Below are positions 1-9,045 of a DNA stretch of 64,000 nucleotides, in pieces. The first letter of the stretch is position 1. Every line of letters begins with the position of its first letter. The translations under genes and the position numbers were made by a program. The notes under the pieces are model-generated. The model worked only from the letters and a program-made list of their open reading frames with translations. It searched no databases and had not been told where the DNA came from. The stretch comes from Streptococcus mitis (GTDB lineage Bacteria > Bacillota > Bacilli > Lactobacillales > Streptococcaceae), in NCBI RefSeq assembly GCF_003943935.1, contig NZ_RJOB01000005.1:124001-188000 (forward strand), in the 5' to 3' direction.

Positions 1-1
1 T

Positions 2-754
2 GAATCTACCCGTATTCCTCTTGCCTACTATGACAACAATATTGCTGGGACTGTTAGTCTTTTGAAGGTAATGGAAGAAAACAACTGTAAAAACATCATT
101 TTCAGTTCTTCTGCGACAGTTTACGGAGATCCGCACACAGTACCCATCTTGGAAGATTTCCCACTTTCAGTGACCAATCCATACGGCCGTACTAAGCTTA
201 TGCTAGAGGAAATTTTGACAGATATCTACAAGGCAGACTCAGAATGGAATGTGGTCTTACTTCGTTACTTTAACCCAATCGGAGCCCATGAGAGTGGTGA
301 TTTGGGAGAAAATCCAAACGGTATTCCAAATAACCTTTTGCCATATGTAACTCAAGTAGCCGTTGGGAAATTAGAGCAAGTGCAAGTGTTTGGAGACGAT
401 TACGATACGGAAGATGGAACTGGTGTTCGTGACTATATCCACGTTGTCGATTTGGCTAAAGGTCACGTCGCAGCTCTGAAAAAAATCCAAAAAGGTTCAG
501 GTCTAAACGTTTATAACCTTGGAACAGGTAAAGGCTACTCAGTTCTTGAAATTATCCAAAATATGGAAAAAGCAGTGGGACGTCCAATTCCTTACCGCAT
601 CGTAGACCGTCGCCCAGGGGATATCGCAGCCTGCTATTCAGATCCTGCAAAAGCCAAAGCAGAATTGGGCTGGGAAGCAGAACTCGGCATCACCCAAATG
701 TGTGAAGATGCATGGCGTTGGCAAAGCAAGCATCCAAATGGATTTGAAGACTAA
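2..754 (+). CDS. galE: UDP-glucose 4-epimerase, 3' part (5' end outside window)
   Basis: The frame is open from base 2, so the gene starts upstream; 250 C-terminal residues are visible of a family usually about 335 long. GalE interconverts UDP-glucose and UDP-galactose using bound NAD and feeds the Leloir pathway and surface glycans. The short-chain dehydrogenase active-site pattern YxxxK is present as PYGRTK, preceded by the SSSATVYG strand, and the family motifs RYFNPIGAH and GTGVRDYIHVVDLA follow. The C-terminal DRRPGDIAACY substrate-binding loop is intact. The stop lies one base before the next gene's ATG, so the two are probably cotranscribed. The NAD-binding GxxGxxG is not visible because it lies outside the window. 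Confidence 0.95.
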   Translation, partial: ESTRIPLAYYDNNIAGTVSLLKVMEENNCKNIIFSSSATVYGDPHTVPILEDFPLSVTNPYGRTKLMLEEILTDIYKADSEWNVVLLRYFNPIGAHESGDLGENPNGIPNNLLPYVTQVAVGKLEQVQVFGDDYDTEDGTGVRDYIHVVDLAKGHVAALKKIQKGSGLNVYNLGTGKGYSVLEIIQNMEKAVGRPIPYRIVDRRPGDIAACYSDPAKAKAELGWEAELGITQMCEDAWRWQSKHPNGFED

Positions 755-755
755 G

Positions 756-1721
756 ATGGTGATGTCAATCATTGTCCCCTGTTTAAACGAAGAGGAAGTA
801 CTTCCTCTTTTTTATCAGGCTTTGGAAGCTTTACTTCCAGATTTGGAAACAGAAATCGAGTATGTCTTTGTCGACGATGGATCAAGTGATGGAACCTTGG
901 AACTCTTAAAGGCCTATCGGGAACAAAATCCGGCAGTACATTATATTTCTTTCTCTCGAAATTTTGGAAAAGAAGCAGCCCTCCATGCAGGTTTGCAATA
1001 TGCGACAGGAGATTTGGTGGTGGTGATGGATGCAGACCTCCAAGATCCTCCTAGTATGTTGCTTGAGATGAAAGCCTTACTAGACCAGAATACAGACTTG
1101 GACTGTGTTGGAACAAGGAGAACTAGTCGGGAGGGAGAACCCTTCTTTCGCAGTTTTTGTGCTAATCTCTTTTACCGCCTTATGCAAAAAATTAGTCCAG
1201 TAGCCCTGCCGTCAGGTGTCCGTGATTTTCGCATGATGAGAAGGTCTGTGGTCGATGCCATTTTAAGCTTGACGGAGTCCAACCGTTTTTCTAAGGGACT
1301 CTTTGCCTGGGTCGGTTTTAAAACCCACTATCTGGACTATCCAAATGTCGAAAGGCAGGCTGGCAAGACCAGTTGGAGTTTTAGGCAACTTTTTTTCTAC
1401 TCCATTGAAGGGATTGTTAATTTTTCAGATTTTCCCCTGATTATAGCCTTCGTAGCTGGTCTCCTATCTTGTTTTATTTCTTTGCTTATGACCTTTTTTG
1501 TTGTGGTTCGGACCCTTATTTTGGGCAATCCGACATCAGGTTGGACCTCTCTGATGGCTGTTATTCTCTTTCTTGGGGGAATTCAACTCCTGACCATTGG
1601 GATTCTTGGCAAGTACATCAGTAAGATTTATCTAGAGACTAAAAAAAGACCACTTTATCTTATCAAAGAAAAAAGTGACCTTCCTGATTTTACAGAAAAA
1701 AATAAAGTGAAAAGACTATAA
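756..1721 (+). CDS. GT2 family membrane glycosyltransferase (GtrB/DPM1-like)
   Basis: The N-terminal GT-A domain starts MVMSIIVPCLNEEE and has the nucleotide-sugar motif VFVDDGSSDGT and the metal-binding MDADLQDPP. Two strongly hydrophobic segments near residues 230-255 and 270-295 anchor the C-terminus. This architecture is that of bactoprenol glucosyltransferases and dolichyl-phosphate-mannose synthase relatives, which load a sugar onto undecaprenyl phosphate at the inner membrane face. The ATG at 756, one base after the galE stop, was chosen over an upstream in-frame ATG at 702 because the conserved strand begins there and 702 lies inside galE. The adjacent epimerase may supply its UDP-sugar; the acceptor cannot be told from sequence. 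Confidence 0.88.
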   Translation: MVMSIIVPCLNEEEVLPLFYQALEALLPDLETEIEYVFVDDGSSDGTLELLKAYREQNPAVHYISFSRNFGKEAALHAGLQYATGDLVVVMDADLQDPPSMLLEMKALLDQNTDLDCVGTRRTSREGEPFFRSFCANLFYRLMQKISPVALPSGVRDFRMMRRSVVDAILSLTESNRFSKGLFAWVGFKTHYLDYPNVERQAGKTSWSFRQLFFYSIEGIVNFSDFPLIIAFVAGLLSCFISLLMTFFVVVRTLILGNPTSGWTSLMAVILFLGGIQLLTIGILGKYISKIYLETKKRPLYLIKEKSDLPDFTEKNKVKRL

Positions 1722-1784
1722 TTTTACATGGAAATATGCTAAACTAGAAAGAGTGAAACGTTCTTGTCAATTTACTATGAAAGA

Positions 1785-1988
1785 TTAGTGTTGATCTTTA
1801 ATCAAGGCACGTGTCGGACAGTTTCTAATAGCTTCTATGACATCCTGGCTAGGAGAAATTTCTTTTTCTAGTTGGTCAGGGTCATCGTAAAAGCGCACGA
1901 TTCCATTATCGTGGTAATCAAATAAATCAGAATAAGTTTGGCAAAGCCCACAGGCAATGCAGCGTTCAGGTATAAGTGTGATTTTCAT
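1785..1988 (-). CDS. Single-cluster ferredoxin
   Basis: This 67-residue acidic protein has C10-x2-C13-x2-C16 and a distal C57-P, the ligand set of a monocluster [4Fe-4S] ferredoxin. It would be a cytoplasmic electron carrier; its partner is unknown. The start at 1988 gives the family's usual N-terminus MKITLIPERCIACGLC; an upstream ATG would add a hydrophobic stretch that lies in the promoter. No ribosome binding site precedes the ATG. Instead a -10-like TACAAT ends six bases before it, so the transcript may begin at the start codon. It is divergent from the next gene, with only 45 bp between them. Confidence 0.85.
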   Translation of the reverse strand: MKITLIPERCIACGLCQTYSDLFDYHDNGIVRFYDDPDQLEKEISPSQDVIEAIRNCPTRALIKDQH

Positions 1989-1994
1989 ATTTAT

Positions 1995-2023
1995 ATTGTA
2001 ATAAGAAAAGTCAAAAAAAACAA
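1995..2023 (-). promoter_or_regulatory. Predicted promoter of the ferredoxin gene, leaderless arrangement
   Basis: On the minus strand TTGTTT (2023-2018), a 17-base spacer and TACAAT (2000-1995) are followed by six bases and the ATG. The expected +1 coincides with the A of the start codon. Confidence 0.5.
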
Positions 2024-2033
2024 GGAGTAAGGT

Positions 2034-2519
2034 ATGGCAAAAGAACCGTGGCAAGAAGATATTTATGAAAATCAAGAAGAAACAAGATCAGGCCGTCGTT
2101 CGAAATCACAGGGTGGTGGAGTTATAGCGAATCGTATCTTGACTATTTTAGCTAGTATTTTCTTTGTAATTGTGGTGGTGATGATTATTGTTCTGATCTA
2201 TCTTTCATCGGGTGGGAGTAATCGCACAGCAGCCTTGAAAGATTTTCATGATTCTGATGCAAATGTAGTACAGATTTCATCTTCTAGTAGTTCAGAGCAG
2301 GCATCTTCTAGTTCAGAGGAAAAGGTAGAAGAGTCATCTAGTAGTTCAGAACATCCAACTGATCCAGAAGGAACGACAAAAGTGTTAGCAGGAGAAGGGG
2401 AAGCAGCCATTGCAGCTCGTGCAGGTATCTCGATTGCTCAGTTGGAAGCCTTAAATCCTAGTCATATGGCTACAGGCTCTTGGTTTGCTAATCCAGGTGA
2501 TGTTATAAAAATAAAATAG
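2034..2519 (+). CDS. Membrane-anchored LysM-like protein of the SAG1386/EF1546 type
   Basis: 161 residues. A charged cytoplasmic N-terminus (about 1-30) is followed by one membrane helix (about 33-57), then a serine-rich linker of SSSS runs (about 80-110), and a C-terminal LysM-like module (about 120-161) with the [12 protein letters not shown] and NPGDVIKIK signatures. The topology places the LysM-like part outside, where it could bind peptidoglycan. A good site, GGAGTAAGGT, precedes the ATG. The gene lies 8 bp before cmk, a common arrangement in streptococci and enterococci as I recall it; the functional link is unknown. Confidence 0.8.
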   Translation: MAKEPWQEDIYENQEETRSGRRSKSQGGGVIANRILTILASIFFVIVVVMIIVLIYLSSGGSNRTAALKDFHDSDANVVQISSSSSSEQASSSSEEKVEESSSSSEHPTDPEGTTKVLAGEGEAAIAARAGISIAQLEALNPSHMATGSWFANPGDVIKIK

Positions 2520-2527
2520 GAGCCGAT

Positions 2528-3199
2528 ATGAAAACAATTCAAATTGCTATTGACGGTCCTGCTTCAAGTGGTAAGAGCACGGTCGCAAAGATCATTGCCA
2601 AGGATTTTAGTTATACCTACCTAGATACAGGTGCTATGTATCGTGCCGCGACTTATATGGCTCTCAAGAATCAGTTAGGAGTTGAACAAGTTGAAGAACT
2701 CTTAGACCTGTTGGACCAGCATCCAATCAGTTTTGGGCGCTCAGAAACTGGAGAACAACTTGTCTTTGTAGGAGATGTGGATATTACTCATCCTATCCGT
2801 GAGAATGAAGTGACAAATCATGTCTCTGCTATTGCAGCAATTCCTGAAATTCGTGAGAAACTAGTTTCTCTCCAACAAGAAATTGCCCAGCAAGGTGGAA
2901 TTGTCATGGACGGTCGCGATATTGGCACGGTTGTATTGCCACAAGCAGAATTGAAAATTTTCCTAGTAGCTTCTGTCGATGAAAGAGCAGAGCGCCGTTA
3001 CAAGGAAAATATCTCCAAGGGAATTGAGACAGAGCTTGAAACCCTAAAAGAGGAAATTGCTGCGCGTGACTACAAGGATAGTCATCGTGAGACTTCACCT
3101 CTCAAACAAGCAGAGGACGCAGTTTACCTTGATACAACTGGTTTAAACATTCAAGAAGTAGTTGAAAAAATCAAAGCAGAAGCTGAAAAAAGAATGTAA
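2528..3199 (+). CDS. cmk: Cytidylate kinase
   Basis: Phosphorylates CMP and dCMP with ATP in pyrimidine nucleotide salvage. The 223-residue length fits the Gram-positive short form. The P-loop GPASSGKST is at residues 10-18, TGAMYRA follows as the nucleoside-binding segment, and the family motif [12 protein letters not shown] is near residue 125. The lid region is rich in Arg (ERRYKE and [10 protein letters not shown]). It probably belongs to one operon with the preceding LysM-like gene and is followed by a clear terminator. Confidence 0.97.
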   Translation: MKTIQIAIDGPASSGKSTVAKIIAKDFSYTYLDTGAMYRAATYMALKNQLGVEQVEELLDLLDQHPISFGRSETGEQLVFVGDVDITHPIRENEVTNHVSAIAAIPEIREKLVSLQQEIAQQGGIVMDGRDIGTVVLPQAELKIFLVASVDERAERRYKENISKGIETELETLKEEIAARDYKDSHRETSPLKQAEDAVYLDTTGLNIQEVVEKIKAEAEKRM

Positions 3200-3205
3200 A
3201 TGTTG

Positions 3206-3235
3206 AAAAGCCGATAGATTGATATCGGTTTTTTT
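3206..3235 (+). terminator. Rho-independent terminator after cmk
   Basis: The stem arms AGCCGATA and TATCGGTT enclose a short loop and run into seven T residues. Confidence 0.8.
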
Positions 3236-3241
3236 CTAAAT

Positions 3242-3270
3242 TTGTCAAAATACTAATTTTAAGGTATAAT
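3242..3270 (+). promoter_or_regulatory. Sigma-A promoter for the PhnA-like gene
   Basis: TTGTCA (3242-3247), a 17-base spacer and TATAAT (3265-3270). The ATG follows about 60 bases later behind AAGGAG. Confidence 0.75.
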
Positions 3271-3329
3271 AGTTGCTGTTCGAGAAATTTTGATTTTCAA
3301 AGAATAGTGAATGATTATAAGGAGAAACC

Positions 3330-3668
3330 ATGAACAACCTACCAAATTGCCCACAATGTAACTCAGAGTATGTCTACGAAGACGGTGCCCTACTGGTTTG
3401 CCCAGAGTGTGCTCATGAGTGGAATCCTGCTGAAGTTGCAGAAGTAGAAGAAGGTCTTGTCGCTATCGATGCCAACGGAAATAAATTGGCTGACGGTGAT
3501 ACAGTAACTCTCATCAAGGACTTGAAAGTAAAAGGTGCGCCAAAAGATTTGAAACAAGGGACGCGCGTGAAAAATATCCGCATCGTAGAAGGCGACCACA
3601 ATATCGACTGTAAAATCGATGGCTTTGGCGCTATGAAACTTAAATCAGAGTTTGTGAAGAAAATTTAA
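3330..3668 (+). CDS. PhnA/YjdM-type zinc-ribbon protein
   Basis: 112 residues with an N-terminal zinc ribbon (CPQC near 8-11 and CPEC near 26-29) followed by the PhnA C-terminal beta domain ([29 protein letters not shown]). Despite its name the family is not shown to act on phosphonates here, and there are no phosphonate genes around it. Ribosome binding site AAGGAG lies before the ATG. The stop at 3668 is two bases from the next ATG, so cotranscription with the membrane protein is likely. Confidence 0.85.
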   Translation: MNNLPNCPQCNSEYVYEDGALLVCPECAHEWNPAEVAEVEEGLVAIDANGNKLADGDTVTLIKDLKVKGAPKDLKQGTRVKNIRIVEGDHNIDCKIDGFGAMKLKSEFVKKI

Positions 3669-3670
3669 GC

Positions 3671-4300
3671 ATGTCAAAGCACTATAAACTAGTATTTTAT
3701 AGCCGTATCTTCTTGTTTCTAGCGGCTTTTACGGGAGTTTATCTTGAAATCGCCAAGCATGGTGGATTTGGGATGCTTCTCTATTATACGGTTCTGTCAA
3801 ATCTTTTAGTAGCGATTTTTACGCTCTATCTTCTAAAGGTTATGAGCCGTTTAGGTGAAAACTGGCAAAGGCCAAGTCTCCTGCGCTTAAAAGGTGGGGT
3901 CACCATGAGTATCATGATTACCTGTGTGATTTACCATTTCCTTTTAGCGCCCATTGCGACTAATTTTTATACTCTAGAAAATTTCCTTTGCCACTATATC
4001 GTTCCCCTCTGGTTTTTAGCGGATACCCTCTTTTTTGACAAACAGGGTCAATATAAAATCTGGGATCCAGTTGTGTGGACGATTTTACCCTTGCTGTATA
4101 TGATTTTTGCTCTTTTTAATGGCTTGGTACTGAAATTAGACATTCCTAATTCTAAGGTCAGTCCTTTCCCTTACTTCTTTTTGAATGTGAACAAGGGTTG
4201 GGATGTCGTGTTTAAGTGGTGTCTGATTATCTTTGTTGCCTATATGGTGGCAGGATTTATCTTCTACTTTATTAAGCAAATCAAGAGAAGGTCATCTTAA
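3671..4300 (+). CDS. Pr6Pr family polytopic membrane protein
   Basis: 209 residues with about six hydrophobic segments. It matches the Pr6Pr pattern: a VLSNLL motif in the second helix, an ITCVIYHFLLAP segment, a conserved FLCHYIVPLWFLAD stretch, and a late WDPVVWTILPLLYMIFALF helix. The biochemical role of the family is not established. The cysteine-histidine pair in the middle of the membrane is conserved in appearance and could bind a metal, which is conjecture. Confidence 0.75.
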   Translation: MSKHYKLVFYSRIFLFLAAFTGVYLEIAKHGGFGMLLYYTVLSNLLVAIFTLYLLKVMSRLGENWQRPSLLRLKGGVTMSIMITCVIYHFLLAPIATNFYTLENFLCHYIVPLWFLADTLFFDKQGQYKIWDPVVWTILPLLYMIFALFNGLVLKLDIPNSKVSPFPYFFLNVNKGWDVVFKWCLIIFVAYMVAGFIFYFIKQIKRRSS

Positions 4301-4421
4301 GACACAAGGGATTCATTTTCGAGTTTAAGAAGGAGTCTACAAAACAATGGGACTTCTTCTTTTCTTGCTTTATAATTCTCAAAAGAGTAGAAGATTAAGA
4401 GAAAATATAGAAAGAGATTTC

Positions 4422-5573
4422 ATGAAACAATTTTTAGAACGGGCCAGTATTTTGGCTCTCTCCCTCGTTTTGATTACGTCCTTTTCGATTTCAAGTGCCC
4501 TTCCAGCCATGTTTGACTATTATCAAGGTTATCCTAAAGAACAAATTGAGCTCTTGGCGAGCTTGCCTTCCTTCGGGATCATGATTATGTTACTACTAAA
4601 TGGCTTCTTAGAAAAAATATTCCCTGAGCGCTTACAGATTAGTTTGGGCTTGCTGATTTTATCACTGAGCGGGACGGCTCCTTTCTGGTATCAAGCCTAC
4701 CCCTTTGTCTTTGGAACACGGATTCTTTTTGGTTTGGGTGTTGGAATGATCAATGCTAAGGCCATTTCTATTATCAGTGAACGTTATCAAGGAAAAACGC
4801 GGATTCAGATGTTAGGGCTACGCGGTTCTGCAGAGGTCGTTGGGGCCTCTCTCATTACCTTGGCAGTTGGCCAGTTGTTGTCCTTCGGTTGGACAGCTAC
4901 CTTCCTAGCCTATAGTGCTGGATTTTTGGTGCTGATCCTTTATCTGCTCTTTGTACCTTATGGAAAGGAAAAGAAAGAAGTTAGGAAAAAGGAGAAGGAA
5001 GCAAGTCGTTTAACTCGAGAAATGAAAGGCTTGATTTTTATCCTAGCTATAGAAGCGGCAGTGGTAGTTTGTACCAATACGGCTATTACGATTCGTATTC
5101 CAAGTTTGATGGTGGAAAGAGGGCTTGGAGATCCCCAGTTATCTAGTTTTGTTCTTAGTGTCATGCAGTTAATCGGGATTGTGGCTGGTGTGAGTTTCTC
5201 TTTCTTGATTTCTATCTTTAAAGAGAAACTGCTCCTCTGGTCTGGTATTACCTTCGGCTTAGGGCAAATCGTGATTGCTCTCTCTCCATCCTTGTGGGTG
5301 GTAGTGGCAGGAAGCATTCTGGCTGGTTTTGCCTACAGTGTAGCCTTGACGACGGTCTTTCAACTTGTCTCTGAAAGAATTCCAGCTAAACTCCTCAATC
5401 AAGCAACTTCATTTGCTGTATTAGGCTGTAGTTTCGGAGCCTTTACGACACCATTCGTTCTAAGTGCAATTGGCTTGCTAACACAAAATGGGATGTTGGT
5501 CTTTAGTATCTTAGGATCTTGGTTGATTGTAACCTCTATCTTTGTTATGTACCTACTTCAAAAGAGAGCTTAG
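4422..5573 (+). CDS. Major facilitator superfamily transporter
   Basis: 383 residues with about twelve hydrophobic segments. The MFS motif between helices 2 and 3 is degenerate (NGFLEKIFPERLQ). A GTRILFGLGVGMINAKAISIISERYQGKTR segment resembles helix 4 and its cytoplasmic loop in drug and sugar efflux members. A charged central loop of KEKKEVRKKEKEASR type separates the two halves near residue 195. The start at 4422 was preferred to 4347 because the upstream 25 residues are polar and lie before a purine-rich GAAAGAGA. The substrate cannot be assigned. Confidence 0.85.
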   Translation: MKQFLERASILALSLVLITSFSISSALPAMFDYYQGYPKEQIELLASLPSFGIMIMLLLNGFLEKIFPERLQISLGLLILSLSGTAPFWYQAYPFVFGTRILFGLGVGMINAKAISIISERYQGKTRIQMLGLRGSAEVVGASLITLAVGQLLSFGWTATFLAYSAGFLVLILYLLFVPYGKEKKEVRKKEKEASRLTREMKGLIFILAIEAAVVVCTNTAITIRIPSLMVERGLGDPQLSSFVLSVMQLIGIVAGVSFSFLISIFKEKLLLWSGITFGLGQIVIALSPSLWVVVAGSILAGFAYSVALTTVFQLVSERIPAKLLNQATSFAVLGCSFGAFTTPFVLSAIGLLTQNGMLVFSILGSWLIVTSIFVMYLLQKRA

Positions 5574-5598
5574 GATTGGTTCCTAAGTTTTTCTTTTT
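5569..5598 (+). terminator. Terminator overlapping the MFS gene stop codon
   Basis: Arms CTTAGGA and TCCTAAG around a short loop, followed by TTTTTCTTTTT. The stop codon lies inside the left arm. Confidence 0.8.
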
Positions 5599-5635
5599 AG
5601 GATTTTTGTACCCATACAGTATTTATTTTAAGACC

Positions 5636-5664
5636 TTGTCTACAGACTAATTTCTTGATAAAAT
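5636..5664 (+). promoter_or_regulatory. Promoter of truA with the predicted start next to the ATG
   Basis: TTGTCT (5636-5641), a 17-base spacer ending TGA, and TAAAAT (5659-5664) form an extended -10 promoter. Only seven bases separate the -10 box from the truA ATG at 5672, and there is no ribosome binding site in between. Confidence 0.6.
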
Positions 5665-5671
5665 AGAAGTT

Positions 5672-6421
5672 ATGACAAGATACAAAGCAACTATTTCCTA
5701 TGACGGTTACGCCTTTGCTGGTTTTCAGCGCCAGCCTCATGCGCGTAGCGTTCAGGAGGAAATTGAAAAAACCTTGACTAGATTAAATAAAGGGCAAGCC
5801 ATTACTGTTCACGGTGCTGGTAGGACTGATAGTGGGGTTCATGCCTTGGGACAGGTTATTCATTTTGACTTGCCCTATCAGATGGATGAGGAGAAGCTCC
5901 GTTTTGCTTTGGATACCCAGTCCCCTGAAGATATTGATGTGATTTCGATTGAGCTTGTGGCAGATGATTTTCATTGTCGTTATGCTAAGCATAGCAAGAC
6001 TTATGAGTTTATCGTGGATAGAGGGCGTCCCAAAAATCCCATGCGCCGTCACTATGCCACCCACTTTCCCTATCCGCTTGATGTGGAACGGATGCAGATG
6101 GCAATCAAAAAGTTAGAGGGAATACATGATTTTACAGGCTTTACAGCCTCTGGAACCAGTGTGGAGGATAAGGTTCGCACCATCACAGAAGCTAGTCTCA
6201 GGGTTGATGAGACAGGCCAGTTTTTGACCTTTACCTTTTCAGGAAATGGCTTCTTGTATAAGCAGATTCGCAATATGGTGGGGACACTGCTCAAAATCGG
6301 AAACAACCGAATGCCAGTAGAGCAGATTGACCTAATCTTGGAGAAAAAGGACAGGCAGCTTGCAGGTCCCACTGCAGCACCAAATGGTTTGTATTTAAAG
6401 GAGATTCATTATGAAGAATAA
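5672..6421 (+). CDS. truA: tRNA pseudouridine synthase A
   Basis: Converts U38-40 in the tRNA anticodon arm to pseudouridine. The 249-residue length is typical. The catalytic Asp is D53 in [11 protein letters not shown], and the late family motif [21 protein letters not shown] is complete. The start [21 protein letters not shown] is the usual N-terminus. No Shine-Dalgarno sequence precedes it, so its transcript may be leaderless. It overlaps the next gene by 11 bp, making truA, the kinase and the S-component one operon. Confidence 0.96.
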   Translation: MTRYKATISYDGYAFAGFQRQPHARSVQEEIEKTLTRLNKGQAITVHGAGRTDSGVHALGQVIHFDLPYQMDEEKLRFALDTQSPEDIDVISIELVADDFHCRYAKHSKTYEFIVDRGRPKNPMRRHYATHFPYPLDVERMQMAIKKLEGIHDFTGFTASGTSVEDKVRTITEASLRVDETGQFLTFTFSGNGFLYKQIRNMVGTLLKIGNNRMPVEQIDLILEKKDRQLAGPTAAPNGLYLKEIHYEE

Positions 6422-7184
6422 TCGTATTTTAGCACTTTCTGGAAATGACATTTTTAGTGGTGGTGGCCTGTCAGCTGATTTGGCTACCTATACCTTGAAC
6501 GGCTTGCATGGCTTTGTAGCAGTGACTTGTTTGACAGCCTTGACAGAAAAAGGATTTGAAGTCTTTCCAACTGACGATACCATTTTTCAACATGAATTAG
6601 ATAGCTTGCGTGATGTGGAGTTTGGGGGAATTAAGATTGGTCTTCTTCCTACTGTCAGTGTGGCTGAGAAGGCATTGGACTTTATCATACAACGCCCAGG
6701 AGTGCCTGTGGTTCTGGATCCTGTCTTGGTCTGCAAGGAAACGCACGACGTAGCAGTTAGTGAACTCTGCCAAGAGTTGATTCGCTTTTTCCCTCATGTC
6801 AGCGTGATTACGCCTAACCTTCCAGAAGCAGAATTATTAGCTGGTCAGGAAATTAAAACCTTGGAAGATATGAAAACTGCAGCACAGAAATTGCATGACT
6901 TAGGAGCGCCAGCAGTCATTATCAAGGGAGGCAATCGCCTTAGTCAGGACAAGGCTGTGGATGTCTTTTATGACGGACAAAACTTTACAGTCCTAGAAAA
7001 TCCTGTCATTCAAGGGCAAAATGCTGGCGCAGGTTGTACCTTTGCCTCAAGCATTGCCAGTCACCTACTCAAAGGTGATGAACTTTTACCAGCAGTAGAA
7101 AGCTCTAAGGCTTTCGTTTACCGTGCTATTGCACAAGCAGACCAGTATGGAGTGAGACAATATGAAGCAAACCAAAACAACTAA
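6411..7184 (+). CDS. pdxK: Pyridoxine/hydroxymethylpyrimidine kinase (ThiD/PdxK family)
   Basis: 257 residues of the ribokinase-like ThiD fold. Visible motifs are [15 protein letters not shown] at the N-terminus, [17 protein letters not shown] for substrate closure, [19 protein letters not shown] and the anion-hole segment [17 protein letters not shown]. In Gram-positives this subfamily is often a pyridoxal/pyridoxine kinase. The next gene is a vitamin ECF S-component of the type predicted for pyridoxine, so B6 salvage is the more likely role; a thiamine precursor kinase activity remains possible. It overlaps both truA and the S-component gene, so translation is probably coupled. Confidence 0.85.
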   Translation: MKNNRILALSGNDIFSGGGLSADLATYTLNGLHGFVAVTCLTALTEKGFEVFPTDDTIFQHELDSLRDVEFGGIKIGLLPTVSVAEKALDFIIQRPGVPVVLDPVLVCKETHDVAVSELCQELIRFFPHVSVITPNLPEAELLAGQEIKTLEDMKTAAQKLHDLGAPAVIIKGGNRLSQDKAVDVFYDGQNFTVLENPVIQGQNAGAGCTFASSIASHLLKGDELLPAVESSKAFVYRAIAQADQYGVRQYEANQNN

Positions 7185-7623
7185 AATTGCCCTTGTATCC
7201 CTATTAACCGCCCTTTCTGTGGTTCTAGGCTATTTCTTAAAAATTCCAACACCGACAGGTATTCTAACTCTTTTAGATGCGGGTGTTTTCTTTGCGGCCT
7301 TTTACTTTGGTAGTCGTGAAGGAGCTGTAGTCGGAGGACTAGCAGGTTTCTTGATTGACCTCTTATCAGGCTACCCTCAGTGGATGTTCTTTAGCTTGGT
7401 CAACCATGGCTTGCAGGGATTTTTCGCAGGATTTAAAGGAAAAACTCAGTGGTTAGGCCTTATCTTAGCAACGATTGCCATGGTAGGAGGCTACGCCTTG
7501 GGTTCTACTTTGATGAATGGCTGGGCTGCAGCCCTACCAGAAATTCTACCAAATTTCATGCAAAATATGGTAGGGATGATTGTAGGATTTATTCTTAGTC
7601 AAAGTATTAAGAAGATTAAGTAA
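7162..7623 (+). CDS. ECF transporter S-component, probably for pyridoxine or a thiamine precursor
   Basis: 153 residues, five to six hydrophobic segments, with the S-component features of an N-terminal ALVSLLTALSVVLGYFLKIP helix, a GSREGAVVGGLAGFLIDLLSG loop and a C-terminal VGFILSQSIKKIK. It binds a vitamin and depends on the shared EcfA/A'/T module, which is not in this window. Position after a B6-type kinase suggests a PdxU-like role. The start overlaps the kinase gene by 23 bp. Confidence 0.8.
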   Translation: MKQTKTTKIALVSLLTALSVVLGYFLKIPTPTGILTLLDAGVFFAAFYFGSREGAVVGGLAGFLIDLLSGYPQWMFFSLVNHGLQGFFAGFKGKTQWLGLILATIAMVGGYALGSTLMNGWAAALPEILPNFMQNMVGMIVGFILSQSIKKIK

Positions 7624-7707
7624 AGAGGCTGGATAAAAGTATTAAAAATCAGAAAACGCATAGTATCAGGTGTTGATGTACTGACCCCAAAAAGTTAGAC
7701 AATCAAT

Positions 7708-8530
7708 TTATCCGAAGGATTTAGTTCTGTATTGCACAGGACTGAGTCCTTTTAGTTTTACTTTAATTCGTTTATTGTTGTAGTAATCAATATAGTCTAC
7801 AATAGCTTGTTCCAATTGCTTAAGCGTTCTCATAACCGTAAAACATTTCCGATTTCAGAATGCCAAAGAAGGACTCCATCATACCATTGTCTGGGCTGTT
7901 ACCCTTACGTGACATGGATGCTTGAATTCCCTTACCCTCAAGAAACTGGTGATAAGAATCGTGTTGATATTGCCAGCCTTGGTCGCTATGGAGAATCGTA
8001 TTCTCGTAGTGCTTCTCTGTGAATGCCTGTTCCAACATTGTTTTTACTTGTTCTAAGTTGGGTGAAGTTGAAAGATTATAGGCTATAATTTCGCTATTAA
8101 AGCCATCTAAAACTGGTGATAAGTAAAGCTTTTGAGTACTTGCTGGAATGGCAAATTCTGTCACATCTGTGTAGCACTTTTCCATTGTTTTAGAGCCTTC
8201 AAATTGACGTTGAATGAGATTCTCTGCCTTCTTACCAACATCTCTTTTATGAGAAGAATATTTTCGTTTCTGTCGCATTTTAGCTTGTAAATTGAGTACT
8301 TCCATCAAGCGTTGAACTCTTTTATGATTTACCAGATAACCACGATTTCTTAGTTCTAAATGAACCCGACGATAACCATAATTTCCCTTGTGTTCGATAA
8401 AAATGGATTGAATTTCATCTTTAAGCTCTTGGTCCTTATCTGGTTTATCTAGCTGTTTCAAGTGATAGTAGTAGGTCGAACGAGCTAGTTTAATGGCTTT
8501 TAGAAGAATATCTAACGAAAACTCAGTCAT
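7708..8530 (-). pseudogene. IS3-family transposase orfB, frameshifted near the C-terminus
   Basis: The intact frame (8530 to 7820) encodes 236 residues: an HTH_21 segment (YYYHLKQ...), then the rve integrase core with the DDE triad in CYTDVTEF, ILHSDQG and MMESFFGILKSE. After FYGYEN the frame closes, but a shifted frame continues as TLKQLEQAIVDYIDYYNNK to SPVQYRTKSFG and stops at 7708, which is the normal family C-terminus. A short deletion of about 11 bases around 7823-7832 would explain the break. The start codon overlaps the orfA stop as TAATG, typical of translational coupling. Confidence 0.85.
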
Positions 8531-9045
8531 TAATTCTTGAACAATTTCTGTCTTTCTTCTTTCTCTTTTTCCTCCTTCAATCGGAGTTCTCTTAACTTTT
8601 TTAGGATAGCATTCTCCGCTCTCAGGTACTCATTTTCTGCTTGAAGACGTTCTAATTCTGTCCTCTCTTCAGGTCTCTTTTTTGGCTTACGTCCCATTTT
8701 AGGTGGTCTCCCTCTTGTTTTCTCAACAATAGTATACCCGTTTTTCCTGTATTGTGCTAGCCAGTTAAGAAGTATCGTACGACTTGGGAGGCCGTATTCA
8801 AGAGAAACTCTATCTTTAGTCCAGCCTTCATGTAAGACTTTATGAATCATTTCTTGTTTTAAATCAGGAGAATAGTAACGATTTTTCCCTTTTTTGACGA
8901 ACTCTATTCCGTAACGATCAATCAATTTAATCATGTACCTAATATTAGAATTGTTTATCCCAAATTTATTTGAAAGCTTCTCTATGCTATATCCTTGTTT
9001 TCTAAGTTCATAGATCTGAACTTTATCATCATAAGTTAATTTCAT
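8530..9045 (-). CDS. IS3-family transposase orfA (helix-turn-helix)
   Basis: 171 residues. Two HTH units are visible: [19 protein letters not shown] with NSNIRYMIK, and [20 protein letters not shown]. They are followed by a basic [14 protein letters not shown] stretch and a leucine-zipper coiled coil ([21 protein letters not shown]), the orfA oligomerisation segment. The start at 9045 ([15 protein letters not shown]) is inside the element; an upstream start at 9102 would lie outside the IS. It binds the IS ends and is fused to orfB by frameshifting in active relatives. Confidence 0.88.
   Translation of the reverse strand: MKLTYDDKVQIYELRKQGYSIEKLSNKFGINNSNIRYMIKLIDRYGIEFVKKGKNRYYSPDLKQEMIHKVLHEGWTKDRVSLEYGLPSRTILLNWLAQYRKNGYTIVEKTRGRPPKMGRKPKKRPEERTELERLQAENEYLRAENAILKKLRELRLKEEKEKEERQKLFKN

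Noticed and set aside
702..755. Upstream start for the GT2 glycosyltransferase
   Set aside because: This stretch is inside galE and encodes no family sequence; ATG 756 directly follows the galE stop.
7807..8022. Plus-strand frame within the IS
   Set aside because: It is antisense to the transposase and has no independent support.
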